NCBI GenBank assembly: GCA_028023455.1
Contig: JAQFVV010012495.1
Coordinates: forward strand, 4,151,016-4,215,015
DNA length: 64,000 nucleotides
Direction: 5' to 3'
Source of the DNA: Epiperipatus broadwayi
Lineage: Eukaryota; Onychophora; Udeonychophora; Euonychophora; Peripatidae
The position numbers and the translations under genes are program-made. This document shows positions 12,381 through 23,980 of this stretch, one piece after another (within the stretch, counting starts at the first letter, position 1; each line of letters opens with the position of its first letter). The notes below the pieces were generated by a model. The model saw only the letters and a program-made list of their open reading frames with translations, was not told where the DNA came from and ran no database searches.

Positions 12381-12514
12381 GGCACTGCACATTATATTAA
12401 TACTAATAATATACAATATCATTCAATATATTAATAAGTACTTTATTGGCACTGCACGTTACATTAATATTAATAATATACAATCTCATTCAACATATTA
12501 ATGAGTACTTATAT
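12381..12514 (+). repeat. Two-copy tandem duplication, 67-bp unit
   Basis: GGCACTGCAC begins at 12381 and again at 12448, and the following bases, through AATATACAAT and CATTCAA, repeat with a few substitutions to about 12514. It has no coding content. Confidence 0.85.
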
Positions 12515-13116
12515 TGATCAATGAAGATGCCCAAAGTCCAAAAAAAAAAAAAAGAACTCACATTTTACTTCCATATATCGTTAGGAAGCAAAGATTCAAC
12601 ACAACCATATATTAAAATCTCTAATAAATAGTATCATACATTGTCATATATTTGCTTTTTCTACGTAGGATTTTAATGTTTAGTTATTCATTCTTTAAAT
12701 AGCCCCACAATATTCTTTCCTGTACGTTAACTTTGAGTATTTTTTGTTTTCTTCAACAATTTTTTAGAAAAAAAACAATGAAGACCATACTCACCAGGTT
12801 AGTCAAGTTCTGGATCATAAGGACTTATGATTTTCTATTTCTGTTTTATACCAGAACTAAAAACAGTTAGATACCTATTTCTGACTAAGAATTAAATGGC
12901 TAGATAGGTTCTTTAAATGTTGGCTACTTAAGGAAAAACTTTAAACTTGTTTTCAATTTGAATGTTAAAAATGATATCAATTAAAGACTTCATATCAATA
13001 TTGAATAAAAAAGTGAAATGTTAAAAATCGGAAGGTGGATCTGATATTATATACATGTCGTTTAAATGATATCTTTTAATAAATAAAGTTATCTATTACC
13101 TATGCTGGTTCTAGGA

Positions 13117-15640
13117 CAGTGATGGCGAATCTACTGCACAAGTTAGCACTGACTCACTTGAGGATTTCAAGTAACACACTTTGAATATTGAAAATATTGG
13201 TATTGTGATGAAAAAACTGTAATAAATAGTGTACAACCACTCTCGGTTAAGGTGACGATAGGTATCCATTCTTTGAAAGAATTACATTTTATAGTTAGCC
13301 TACTTCAATTTTATTCTGTGATTAGTTTATTACTATTTTATTTTGTAACTAGCCTACAAACAATAAGCATTTTAAGCTTATGTTTTCTTTTTTTATTATT
13401 ATAATTTTTGCATAGTCATATGGTATTATAAAAATTATTATCAATATTATACAATACAAACTTATAAATATATACTTTATATATTCTAAAATTATAAGTT
13501 TTCATGTGACTTCTGTGTGAAATTTGTTCATGAATGCATTCAACTGAGATAATACAAGTTCTAAACATTTTTAAAACCATTTTAACAGAAAAGATAATTC
13601 GTAACATTAAATATTGAATTTATAGGAGTAAATAATGAAAACATTTTTATAGTTGTAATAAATTCAGTAAAAATTTTTAAATAATGCAAATAATAACAAC
13701 TTATAAAGATATCACAACAAAATTTTCTAACTAACAAGCTAGAGAGTAAAAATTGTAACAAGGTTTCTATGAATGTACTGCAATAAATCTGGCAGTCCTA
13801 TTGAAAAAAAGTGGTATAGTCTTGCATGGTCTGCTACTTGAGTAATTTGAGTTGATAGTATATAATTCATTCCCAGTAATTGTTAGTTATGGCTAATTAT
13901 TACTGCTTATTTACCACTGTATATACCTGTGCTCTTTTGTAATTTGTGAACTCTTTTACAATCGCAGCTAGCACTAATAAAAAACTAAAACTATCACAGA
14001 AAATGAAATGGAAGAAATTTCCAAAATGTTGGGACTAAATAATACGGTGTTATTGATAAAGGTGGTAAAGTTCTTTGTAAATTGTGTGGTGAGTTATCTG
14101 TGAGTACATCTCAGAAAGTAAAAAGACATTTTGAAAACAAATGCAAATGGTTTCTTGAAAAAGCTTTTAAAGAAAACTGGCTGAATCACAATCAGGGACT
14201 TTCATTAAATTTGTTTCAGGACCTCCAAATTTAGTAATGCAAGTTACAGTATTTCACATTCTATTGTCGAACATGGAAAACTACTTAGTGATGGTGATTA
14301 TATTAAAGAAGTTTTTGTAAAGTAAGCACTACTTTTATTTGAGAACTTCCATATTAAGGAAGCTACTGTATAAAGTGCATAAAAAGTTATTATTAAATAG
14401 AAATACAATTAAAGAGAAAATCATATCAATGAATACTAGTATAGAAAAGCAATTACAACAAGACTCGAATTCATGCCATTGTTTTTCCATTTATCTCGAT
14501 GAAACTATAGATATTACACTATTAGATCAATTGGTTATTATTACATAGTATGTTTGCAGGGATACTATGCATGAGGAAGTGGATAAAACTAGAAAATTTT
14601 CCTCAAAACAAGGCAAGTAAAGACATATGTGATGGTGTTGTCAAAATGTTCCATGAGAATCAGACAGATTTATCAAAAATATTTTCGAATACAACAATGT
14701 TAGTTTTATCAAACAATTTAAAGAATATGTTGGTCATCTCTGGTTTGTTTCCACTACATTATACTCAGGCGACACTGTATGCAAAATCAGGCTTAAAGGA
14801 TTTAAATGATGTAATGAGAATTGGGACAAAAGTAACTAATTTTATTGCTGCCAGGGCTTTAAACAAACAAGAATTTAATTCACTTTTAAGGGAAATTAAA
14901 TCAGTGTACAATGATCTATTAATATTCAATAATATTCGATGATTGAGACATGACCAAATACTTGAACAGTTATGTTTAAATAAAATTAAATTATAAATAC
15001 AAAGGGCATATGGCACAAATATTTTCAGTTGAATGATATTACTTGGCTTAGTAAGCTGATGTTTTCTATAGGTTTTTCATGGCACATAAATGAACTTAAT
15101 ATACAACTCCAAGGTTTCAAAAAATCTGTCGATGTTATGTTTAGCACAATCAAGAGCTTCGAGAATAAATGCAAAACATTTCAATGTGATTTAGAAATTA
15201 ACAATTTTAAATATTTCCCAAGAGTAAAAAAATTATTTTAATGAAACCAGCCTCAAAAATTTTGAACAACATATCAAACAATTTATTGAAGTTCTAAAGT
15301 CATAACTGAGCAGTTTTCTTCCAGATTTGAGCAATTTCAAATGGAACAAACAATCCAACATGGATCTTAAATTAGACGCTTTGAGTATATAGACTTCATT
15401 ACTATCAAATGCAAATTGCATGTAATCTTGAGACATATATATCATTGGCTTCCTGTGAAACTATGATATATTGTACAGAAGGTCTAAATAATCTATAAAA
15501 TGCAGAGCATTATTTTGACAACGTACACTTAACTTCATTCAGATATTGTAAACATTACCTAGGATTTCAATAGAATATCTAGATATTCTAAGGCACGTTC
15601 AGCAATTTTTTTTTTTTGACAAAATACAATATAATATACA
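13117..15640 (+). pseudogene. hAT transposase pseudogene (GTF2IRD2/ZBED5-like)
   Basis: A hAT-type left terminus CAGTGATGGCGAA starts at 13117. From about 13985 broken coding sequence follows: a BED-type zinc finger (CKLCGE, then KRHFENKC), then HCFSIYLDETIDITLLDQL (first catalytic Asp block), then LKDLNDVMRIGTKVTNF, FNSLLREIKSVYNDLL, WLSKLMF, SWHINELNIQLQG and FKYFPRVKKLF. This order matches hAT-Charlie transposases and the domesticated GTF2IRD2-like proteins. At least five stops or frameshifts separate pieces (for example near 14230, 14549, 14943, 15240), so it is inactive. The right terminal repeat was not found near 15.6-16.1 kb, so the element may be truncated there. Confidence 0.85.
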
Positions 15641-16086
15641 AAAGAAGGGACACTTTAGTAATAAATTGAAATCTGAAACCCAACAGTGATGAAAAAATTT
15701 TATCATCTTAAAGGCTTAACAAGATACAAAATAGAAAGGTTTGTTTTGTGAGAAAAGCTTTGATGATACTTAACTACAATGGTAAAAAGGAGGACAGTTC
15801 TCAAGATGAATTAAAATAGTAAAAGAAATAAATATTTAACAACTAGCAACTATCAATCAACTCCCTGCAGCATTTTGTTTATTTAACGCCTTGCCTAAAA
15901 TTAAATTGGTAATTTGCAGAACACTTAAAAAATGTGTAAATATGATTTGATTTTATACATTATTCTTAAAATTTAAGGAATTCTATACAATATCTTACTT
16001 TCATGTAATGTCGACTATATATGTACTATTTTTTTATTTTATTAAAAAAAAATTAGAACAATAAATATAAAATAAAATTTATTAAC

Positions 16087-16153
16087 CTGTAATATTTTGC
16101 AAAAATATTAATGGTATCCCTCTTTGGCAACATAACTGAATGAAATGTGTACC
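16087..16153 (-). CDS. MCCC2: MCCC2 exon, first of three found (67 nt)
   Basis: Encodes 22 codons, GTHFIQLCCQRGIPLIFLQN followed by IT, plus one base. The QLCCQR and LIFLQNITG motif is characteristic of the MCC beta subunit just upstream of its GFMVG segment. Minus-strand acceptor is TGTTTTAG (AG at 16155-16154) and donor GTTAAT starts at 16086. The last base G joins the GT that opens the exon at 9855-9699, giving the Gly of the family's ITGFMVG motif. The exon is intact. Upstream exons on this strand were looked for to the right and not recognised. Confidence 0.94.
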
Positions 16154-17394
16154 CTAAAACAAACAAAAAATCATTGTTTTATAAAAAAAATTTAAACACC
16201 TAAAAGACTATTAATATATTTCATTGTTATTAAATGTTAACATAATACAAATGCAAATTTTGACTAATAGATAATTTAAACAACTATGTAACAGTAGGTT
16301 ATTTATCCTTTTGATCATGGAGGGCGCCACCAGATCACTACAGCCTGGAAAATTTATTTACTGTGATCAAAAGTTAATGATGATGATGATTTGCACTGGC
16401 CAAACCCAGGGAGAGCAAGAGCTCGTTAATATTGTTCAGACAGGTGTTATTACATTGTTTCACCATTACGCTCTTCATCCAGAGAATGTTTGGAGTCATT
16501 AAATCAGCTTTCTAAAAGATTGCTTAGCATAAACACATATAGTTAGAAGCAGTTAAAATACATCCTAACTAGAGTTGACTCAAATCTAAATAAAATGGTC
16601 CACATATTTCAAAATATACCATTGCAAAATAAAAATCTCCATAGTATACTTCTGTAGAAAAATAGTGAAGGTGAATAAATTACTTATTAGTATGACAAAC
16701 TAAATGCTATATAGCAAGAACTTGTGATGTTCCTCCATTGTTTTATTGTCAAGCTAAGAAAAGGTAAATGCCCATTTACTAACTATTAATGATATAACTA
16801 ATTAGGTTAGCTGTAAAACAAATATCTAAAAAAGAATGGAAAAATCCTAAAAAAATGTATATTTGGAAAAAAAATAATTGGGGTTACATCTGGATTTGAA
16901 CCCTATATTGGATATGTGGCAGATGAATGCAAAAATCACTGTGTTATAAAACTCGCAAAATCTAAATATTAAACTATAATACACTAATAATTCCCAACAA
17001 ATTAATGCTAAATTTCCAGTAAATAAAATAAATATATTATTTAGAATTAGCAGAAACTCTCTCATGGGTTTTAACATGAACATATATATTTGTACAGTAT
17101 GCTTTTTAGAACTTCTAATTAAATTCCTAAATCATTGCAATTTCATAAAAACTTATTGTATATATAAATAAAAAAAGAAAGGCACTATATTTAGTTTTAG
17201 GCAAAACCTTTATATAGCATTATGTTTACAATTAATTTTCTAATAGCAAGTAATCTTGTTTTTTGATTATATCAATTTAAAAAAAAATCACTTTGTAAAT
17301 GTAGTTATATTCTATAGAATTAATAACAGTTTTCTACAATAAGCAGAAAGTTAGACATCATATAGCAAGACAATGAGGATTAAATTTTTTATTA
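16154..17394. other. Non-coding interval
   Basis: Mostly AT-rich DNA without recognised features. A more complex patch at about 16305-16510 includes TTAATGATGATGATGATTTG and a pair of TTTTGATCA words in opposite orientation; this could be an old LINE tail or MITE. The 63-codon ORF there has no domain that I recognise. Confidence 0.4.
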
Positions 17395-18383
17395 CCATGT
17401 TTCGCTGAAATTAAGACCTGAGTCTTATATTAATTTTTGCTCCAAAAGATGCCTTAGGACTTATTTTCAGGGGATATCTTACTTTTTCATGTACAAAAAT
17501 CTACATTTATATTTATTTACATATTCATTACTTTATGAGGCTGAATTGTTGGAACAACATGAAATTCTGTTTTCTTTTAGGGAAAAAGGCAGAGAAAACA
17601 GTGGTACTGTCTGAAACAGCTTACAAGCAAGTTGCTCCGAAATAACACAAGTTTACAAGTGGTTTAAAGGAAGTGTTAAATTTACCACGTTCCAAAAAAA
17701 GCACGGTGAGTGAAGTCAGATGTTAAGACCATGCTGATGTTTTTTTAAATTGCAAATGACATTGCTTGTTCAGAATTCGTTCGTAACAATTAGGCACTTA
17801 AAATCTACAAGTTCAGAAACTTTTGCATGATGCAGTAAAACATAAATGTCCCATTTTGTGGCAAAGTGAGAAGTGCATGTTTCATCGTGACAGCTCGAGT
17901 GTGAAATGATTTTTAATGAAATTCAGCATAACTCAGCTTATTTACCAGCTACATTCCTTTGATCTGACTCCATGCAACTTCTTTTTAATCTCTTGAATGA
18001 AAAAAATGTCCCAATATTTTTTTTTGGGGGGACGGGACGACTTGAAAATGGTGAAGAATAAAATGACAGAGGCATTAAAAGGTGTCATTTTGCAAGTGTT
18101 TCCAAATTACTTCAAAATGTGAAAAACACATTAGACCAGTGCATTATATTAAATAGACTATACTTTGAAAGAGATTTAATTTGCAACACATAAAAATAAA
18201 TTTTTAATTACAAAATTCCAATTATTAACTCCTCATATAATTCAATATGTATGTAAGTTTCAATGGATGAACAAAATCTGTCCATTTTGCAGACAATCTT
18301 ATGTAGGCCTTATATTGTGGACATCCTGAAAAATCATGCCAGTGTTTATTTTCTAATTAGGGCTTATTTTCAGGGAAACACAG
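17395..18383 (+). mobile_element. Inactive mariner-like transposon
   Basis: Inverted termini: the left reads CCATGTTTCGCTGAAATTAA and the right end, inverted, reads CTGTGTTTCCCTGAAAATAA, each flanked by TA (17393-17394 and 18384-18385). The element is about 990 bp. A rotten transposase reads on the plus strand: a helix-turn-helix-like part at about 17570-17760, then HRDSSSV near 17885 and TPCNFFLI near 17970, corresponding to the catalytic DNAPAH-like and PCDFFLF-like blocks of mariner transposases, then a C-terminal part. Multiple stops and frameshifts are present. Its terminal AATAAGACC/AATAAGCCC words are typical of one mariner group. Confidence 0.82.
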
Positions 18384-18504
18384 TAATTCAACACACTGTT
18401 GGAAATAAAATGTTAGCTGCATTTTTATTAGAATTCCACAGGAAGATACTTTAGACTACTAAATTTGGTTCGTGTTTTATCTTCCATTTATAAATTAACA
18501 TTTT

Positions 18505-18947
18505 AATATTTAAACAGCATTAAGCTGTTGCACATGTGCTTTGCAGATTTTTACTATAAATGACTGAATACTAACACTTCAAACACACGATAAAGTCTTT
18601 GGAAAAGATAGAGTGGCCATCTATCTTTTAGAACCCAAACGCTTTTGTATGGGCAAATCTTAAGTGTTTGAAAGTGAAAGCGTGAAGATATTAAATAATC
18701 ACTTTAAATTACTTTTACATGCTTGAATGAATGACGCTAGTGAAATTTACTAGAATTTATGGTACGTCATTCTTTCACTTTCAAACACTTAAGATTTGCC
18801 CATACAAAAGCGTTTGGGTTCGAAAAGATAGATGGCTATTCTATCTTTTCCAAAGACTTTATCATGTGTTTGAAGTGTTAGTATTCAGTCATTTATAGTT
18901 AAAATCTGCAAAGCGCATGTGCAACAGTTTAATGCTGTTTAAATATT
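18505..18947. repeat. R4 foldback element, nearly perfect 176-bp arms
   Basis: The arm at 18505-18680 runs from AATATTTAAACAGCATTAA to GTGTTTGAAAGTGAAAG. It is repeated inverted at 18771-18947 with only a few mismatches; the spacer is about 90 bp. No ORF. Related sequence occurs at 44.90-45.25 kb plus 46.98-47.07 kb, so it is a mobile foldback/MITE family and not a one-off duplication. Confidence 0.9.
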
Positions 18948-19548
18948 ACAGTTTATAAACAACACGCTATATAAAATAATTGATTTATTTAAATTAACAT
19001 TTTATGGTTGGACAAGAACTCACTTTGGAGTACATTAAACACTTTAATGAATATATTTAAAAAATATTTAAAAACATTAATGACTGAAAACAAAAACTCA
19101 TAATCTTGTATAATAGAAACTGCATTTCTAAATTAAATACTAGAGGTTCTTTTTCTCATGGACACATAATTTAAAAATGGTGAAAAAAAAAGGTTTGAAA
19201 TCTAATGATAAAAAAAAAGAAGTTTGGATAGAATTATTAGATATAGGGGCCTGAAAATAAATGTTAAATAAATATAATTCCGCTGTTATGTAAAATAAGT
19301 AATAGAATTGCAAATAATGAGTAAAATAAAAGCTAGAGCTGATAGTGATCTATTCACTGCAACATCTGACATTATCAATCTTTAACCAACACTTACAATA
19401 ATGAACATTTAAATCACAAAGTTATTGAAATAGCTTAGATAAATATTATATGGTGAATTAATAGATTTTTATATACATATATAATCATACATATGTTGTC
19501 TTGTTTAATATATGTTTATTAACTATTTTTTGGGTACTTATATATTAA

Positions 19549-19909
19549 CCCGATAGTGAAGTTTTAGTTTCCATTACTTACGATTGCTAAATATTTGATA
19601 GTAGTTTTATTTAATAAAGTAAGTAAATTTAACTTTTAAAGATTTAAAGAATCATTTTTTTAACAAAGTTATAAATAACTCTACTTTCTGTATTAATGTC
19701 AATTTATTTACATGGTTATTTAAAAGCATTAGTAGGTATCTAAAAATTAATAAAGAACGTATAGTAGATATAAAAATACTCTAGAAATCTTCTGCATCTT
19801 ATCTTTGAAAGTTAAATTTATTTAATTAATTAAATAAAACTACTATCAAATATTTAGCAATCATAGATAATTATAATGATTTTAATAAAGACTAAAATTT
19901 CACTGCCGG
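19549..19909. repeat. MITE-like element with long terminal inverted repeats
   Basis: The left end CCGATAGTGAAGTTTTAGT and the right end (inverse CCGGCAGTGAAATTTTAGT) match, as do the inner blocks TGCTAAATATTTGATAGTAG and AGTTTTATTTAAT. Arms are about 95 bp and the whole is about 361 bp with no coding potential. This fits a non-autonomous DNA transposon. Confidence 0.8.
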
Positions 19910-20275
19910 ACTAATATGTAATTACCCTATTTTGTAATAATCTACATACCCACCTTGTACTTAATATAATGACTATCTTTTCCGCCTGTTAGTTCACTAT
20001 ACAATAATTATCTAATCATATTTTTCAATTTACGACATATTTCATTATTATCTTTAATAATAAATCAATATAAAACAATCACATAAATTTTGTGTCTATT
20101 AACACGTGCGAAATCTGACAATTTTTATTGGACGTAATGTACTGCTGTAGGCTTGCATTGGTCCCACAAAGTTACTTGTTAAACAATTTCAGTTCATATA
20201 AGTGATTCGTTTTTTAACGGTAAAAATATTATGGAATCAATTAAATCTAAAATTTAGTAAAAAATGTATATGGTA

Positions 20276-21066
20276 TGTTATATCCGCACTTACGACTGCC
20301 AATGTTATATCTGCAATTCATACTGTGCGGTCAGCAAATAACGTTATACAATTCCCACGCAAATCTTTTCCAATGAGTGCTCTCCAACGAATCGGTCTGC
20401 AACGAAACTCTCCAACGAATTGGTCTGCAATGCATGCTCTCCAACGAATTGGTCTGCAACGAAGCTCTCCAATGAACTGGTCTGCAATCCCTCCGCTGAA
20501 TTGGTCTGCAATGAATGCTCTCCAACGAATTGGTCTGCCACGAAGCTCTCCAAATGAATTGGTCTGCAACGAAACTCTCCAGCGAATTGATCTGCAATGA
20601 AGCTCTCCAACGAATGCTCTCAATATCTCCGCTGCAGTCTCTTTCAGCTACACCCGCGAACTACATTTCCACTGGGCGCTGATCATTAACCGCCAGCACT
20701 GACACGAGATATCTCTGCTCCTTTTAACCAATGTCTACTCTAATACTGGTTACTACTGCGTGACTGCTCTCTATGTTACACTGCTGTTGTTCTCCCAATA
20801 TGGCTGCTAATAACTGCCTTACTCTGCGTAGTTGTTACACAGTCTTTTATTGCTTGCTGATAACTGTAGCAATTAATCCTTGTCCAATCAGGTAACGTCT
20901 TTTATCCAGAAATATTTGCAATAAGCAAATATCTCTTGGAATTATCATCCACCATTACGTTACTTAACTTCCTCCGTTATCAGCGCGTGATCTACAACAC
21001 CCACTCGAACAAATTCTAGTTTTTCTGGAGTGCACAAACATGTCTGCTATTTTTACAAACACTACA
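20276..21066 (-). repeat. LTR of the miniature retrotransposon (3' LTR in minus orientation)
   Basis: Begins on the minus strand with TGTAGTGTTTGTAAAAATAG and ends GGATATAACA. It carries the minisatellite described separately. It is less AT-rich than its surroundings. Confidence 0.9.
20378..20620. repeat. Minisatellite inside the LTR, about 29-31-bp unit
   Basis: About eight units built on CTCCAACGAATTGGTCTGCA with variants at a few positions. The overlapping minus-strand ORFs of 88-101 codons here are translations of the repeat in three frames and are not considered genes. Confidence 0.9.
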
Positions 21067-21318
21067 ATACCTCCCTCCACTCCAGAAAAACCCTTGTTGC
21101 AATTCCTTGATGTTTTCTTTTTCTATTCCTACTTGGCCGAAACATATTTCCTGTTATTTCCAAACTTACAGCGTTGTTATATCATGTAGACTTGCTATTC
21201 ACTTCCATTATTAGCGTTACTAATTGGGATTGACATTTTCACCCGGTTTCTCCGTCTACGGCTAAACTTGTAGTTCAACTTATTCAATACTCCCAGGTTC
21301 CAAATGCGACTGCGCCAA
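21067..21318 (-). other. Internal region of the miniature LTR element
   Basis: Only 252 bp between the LTRs. On the minus strand it opens with the tRNA-Ser primer site (21317-21306) one base inside the LTR and ends with the purine tract (21083-21070) three bases before the next LTR. There is no coding sequence between them. Confidence 0.88.
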
Positions 21319-22099
21319 TGTTATATCCGCACTTACGACTGCCAATGTTATATCTGCAAGTCATACTGTGCAGTCAGGAAATAACGTTATACAATTCCCA
21401 CACTGCTCTTTTCCAATGAGTGCTCTCCAACGAATCGGTCTGCAATGAAGCTCTCCAACGAATTGGTCTGCAATGTATGCTCTCCAATGAATTGGTCTGC
21501 AACAAAGCTCTCCAACGAATCTCTCCGCTGAACTGGTTTGCAATGAATGCTCTCCAATGAATTGGTCTGCCACGAAGCTCTCCAAACAAATTGGTCTGCA
21601 ACGAAACTCTCCAATGAATTGGTCTGCAATGAAGCTATCCAACAAATGCTCTCAATATCTCCGCTGCGGTCTCTTTCAGCTACACCCATGAACTACATTT
21701 CCACTGGGCGCTGATCATTAACTGCCAGCACTGACACGAGATATCTCCACTGCTGTTAAACCGACGTCTACTCTAATACTGCTTACTACTGCATGACTGC
21801 TCTCTATGTTACACTGCTGTTGTTCTCCCAATATAGCTGCTAATAACTGCCTTACTCTGCGTAGTTGTTACACCGTCTTTTATTGCTTGCTGATAACTGT
21901 AGCAATTAATCCTTGTCCAATCAGGTAATGACTTTTATCCAGAAATATTTGAAATAAGCAAATATCTCTTGGAATTATTGTCCACCATTACGTTACTTAA
22001 CTTCCTCCGTTATCAGCGCGCGATCTACAACACCCACTCGAACAAATTCTAGTTTTTCTGGAGTGCACAAACATGTCTGTCATTTTTACAAATACTACA
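21319..22099 (-). repeat. LTR of the miniature retrotransposon (5' LTR in minus orientation)
   Basis: Direct copy of 20276-21066 with scattered substitutions and a slightly different number or order of minisatellite units (21418-21655). The difference between the LTRs implies an old insertion or unequal repeat change after it. Confidence 0.9.
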
Positions 22100-22180
22100 C
22101 GGTATATATATTTTTTTGCAAATGAGAATTAAGAGTAACTTAATTTTTTTTTTAAAAAAGAAATCAATTTACCTATTTAT

Positions 22181-22505
22181 GTAATTGGACTTGAACCCAG
22201 ACTTTCAAGCTTTCTACAGCTATCCAATCCATCTTATACAACCAATACACATGACCACATAATGTGAAAAGGATGATCTCCAATAAATGTATTTCGTACT
22301 GAACTAGCATCTATCAGTTTATCATCTCCCACACATATATACAATCAGTGCTGGACCAACTGACGAGTACTGTTTCAGCATGAAATACGTATATTGGAGA
22401 TAAATTATCTTTTTCACATGTATGTAGTTATGTGTATCAATTGTATAAGATGGATTGGATAGCTATAGGGAGCTTGAAAGTCTGGGTTCAAGTCCCTTAT
22501 AATTG
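22181..22505. repeat. R2 foldback element
   Basis: Left arm (22181-22335) from GGACTTGAACCCAGACTTTC is repeated inverted at about 22343-22505, ending GTCTGGGTTCAAGTCC. The arm ends contain GGTTCAAGTCC, which resembles a pol III B box, but no well-spaced A box was found, so a tRNA origin of R2 is only a possibility. Confidence 0.85.
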
Positions 22506-23980
22506 CATTAAGTTTAGTACAGAAAATAGACATGTATTTAAATATCTATTTATGACAGAATGTCACATGACTGTTAAATATATTAAGATACCGCATATTA
22601 AAATTTTGCCACACTACGAGACTATATATATATTATATTTGTGCGTGAGCGTATATGCAGACGCAATTGACGGTTAATAAAATGGGTAATTGGTTTTAAA
22701 TGGCTATAGAAATCGGGAAGGGGTGTGTGATTATAATCAAAACATTTTAAAGGTAAATATAAAAGACTGAATTAAACAATTAAAAAAACAATTTTAAAAA
22801 TATGACTAATAAATTAATAAATGGAATATTGGAATGATCAAGATTTAAAATCTAATAGGACGAGTTTGATTCTTGTCAGCATTTCTTAAATATACTTTTT
22901 AGTAGTTGGTCTGATACACGATTATTCTTTTTTATTGCATTCCCTTTTACCGTCACCCTCTTTTTTAAAAAACAGATTTACACATGCGTAAATATATATA
23001 TAAAATTGTAATCATTCTTTAAAAACAAAACAAAATGATTTGATAATGAAATTCATGTGACACGAAGGCCAAATATAGTTGTTTTCTAATAGAGTTAAAA
23101 GAAAAATTTAAAATATGCTCTAAAAACATTACACAATCACTTTTATCAGGTCAGTGAAATATATATTTTAACTTTCTTTTCAAAGAAATATTTTAAATGC
23201 AGGTCTTATCATTTATAGTGACCAAAATAATAATGATATAAACTAAATTATAACAATGTAAAATAACAATTCGGGGTGTATTTTTGCAAGAAATTTAAAT
23301 ATTCATTAATATATTTTTAATGCTTATCATCTGAGACTTTTAACACAAAAATAATCAATTTGACGTTTATCAAACCTAAACTTTAAAAATTTTAAACTTA
23401 TGTGTTTGTTCAAAGCATGACAAAATACAGTAAACAAAAAATTGTAAATATAAAGATAAACACGCAATAAATAACACTTTAAAGGTTAAAATATTCATAT
23501 TATCAGAATGATTACTGGAAAATCGATTTATAAACCTATTACTAAACAATATGGGAGCATAAACTATACAACTCTTTTTTAATATGTATTCACACACAGA
23601 TATTAGCAATTTATATCATACATTTTTAATAATAATGAAAGACCACTTAGTATGGTAGCTAGGAATTTAATTTGGGATACTAATTCAGGTGAAATTTGGA
23701 CATAGTATTATATCTTTAAATTTTTAAAATAAAATTAATAAATAAATTATATTTTTAGTATCTCAGGAGGTCATATGATATTAACATCTAAGTAACAGGT
23801 TGAAGACAACATTTCCTTTCTAATGAACAACTAACTTAATTTTTTTTTTTTAAAAAAAATTGATCATGTAGCTTTGAGTTTGCCATGACAGCATTCCAAC
23901 TAATTTGCACAGGACCAAATAAAAGTAATAATTAATAGTAAAAAACAAACAAACCCATATCTATATTTTCCAAACAAGAT
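22506..23980. other. AT-rich non-coding interval
   Basis: No gene or element recognised. Short ORFs are random open frames in AT-rich sequence. Confidence 0.45.

Larger units (their letters stand above)
9856..16086 (-). other. MCCC2 intron (6,231 bp)
   Basis: Lies between phase-1 splice sites (donor GTTAAT from 16086, acceptor AG at 9857-9856). It hosts a Penelope-like GIY-YIG remnant, an R2 foldback, a small tandem duplication and a hAT pseudogene. About 11350-12380 and 12515-13116 are plain AT-rich DNA with no feature recognised. Confidence 0.9.
20276..22099 (-). mobile_element. Miniature gypsy-type LTR retrotransposon (TRIM-like)
   Basis: Two direct repeats of about 790 and 781 bp (20276-21066 and 21319-22099) enclose only 252 bp. 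Plus-strand ends are TGTTATATCC and ACTACA, so both orientations give TG...CA. Next to the right LTR, GCGACTGCGCCA (21306-21317) equals the 3' end of tRNA-Ser including CCA, so on the minus strand it is a TGGCGCAGTCGC primer binding site. Next to the left LTR, CCTCCCTCCACTCC (21070-21083) is a polypurine tract on the minus strand. Flanks TGGTA (20271-20275) and CGGTA (22100-22104) are a 5-bp target duplication with one mismatch. No gag or pol remains; it must have moved, if at all, with help in trans. Confidence 0.9.

Noticed and set aside
20318-20623. Overlapping minus-strand ORFs of 88-101 codons with ADQF/ESF-type repeats (and the matching set at 21361-21689)
   Set aside because: They are the roughly 30-bp LTR minisatellite translated in three frames. 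No start context, domain or conservation argument supports a protein.
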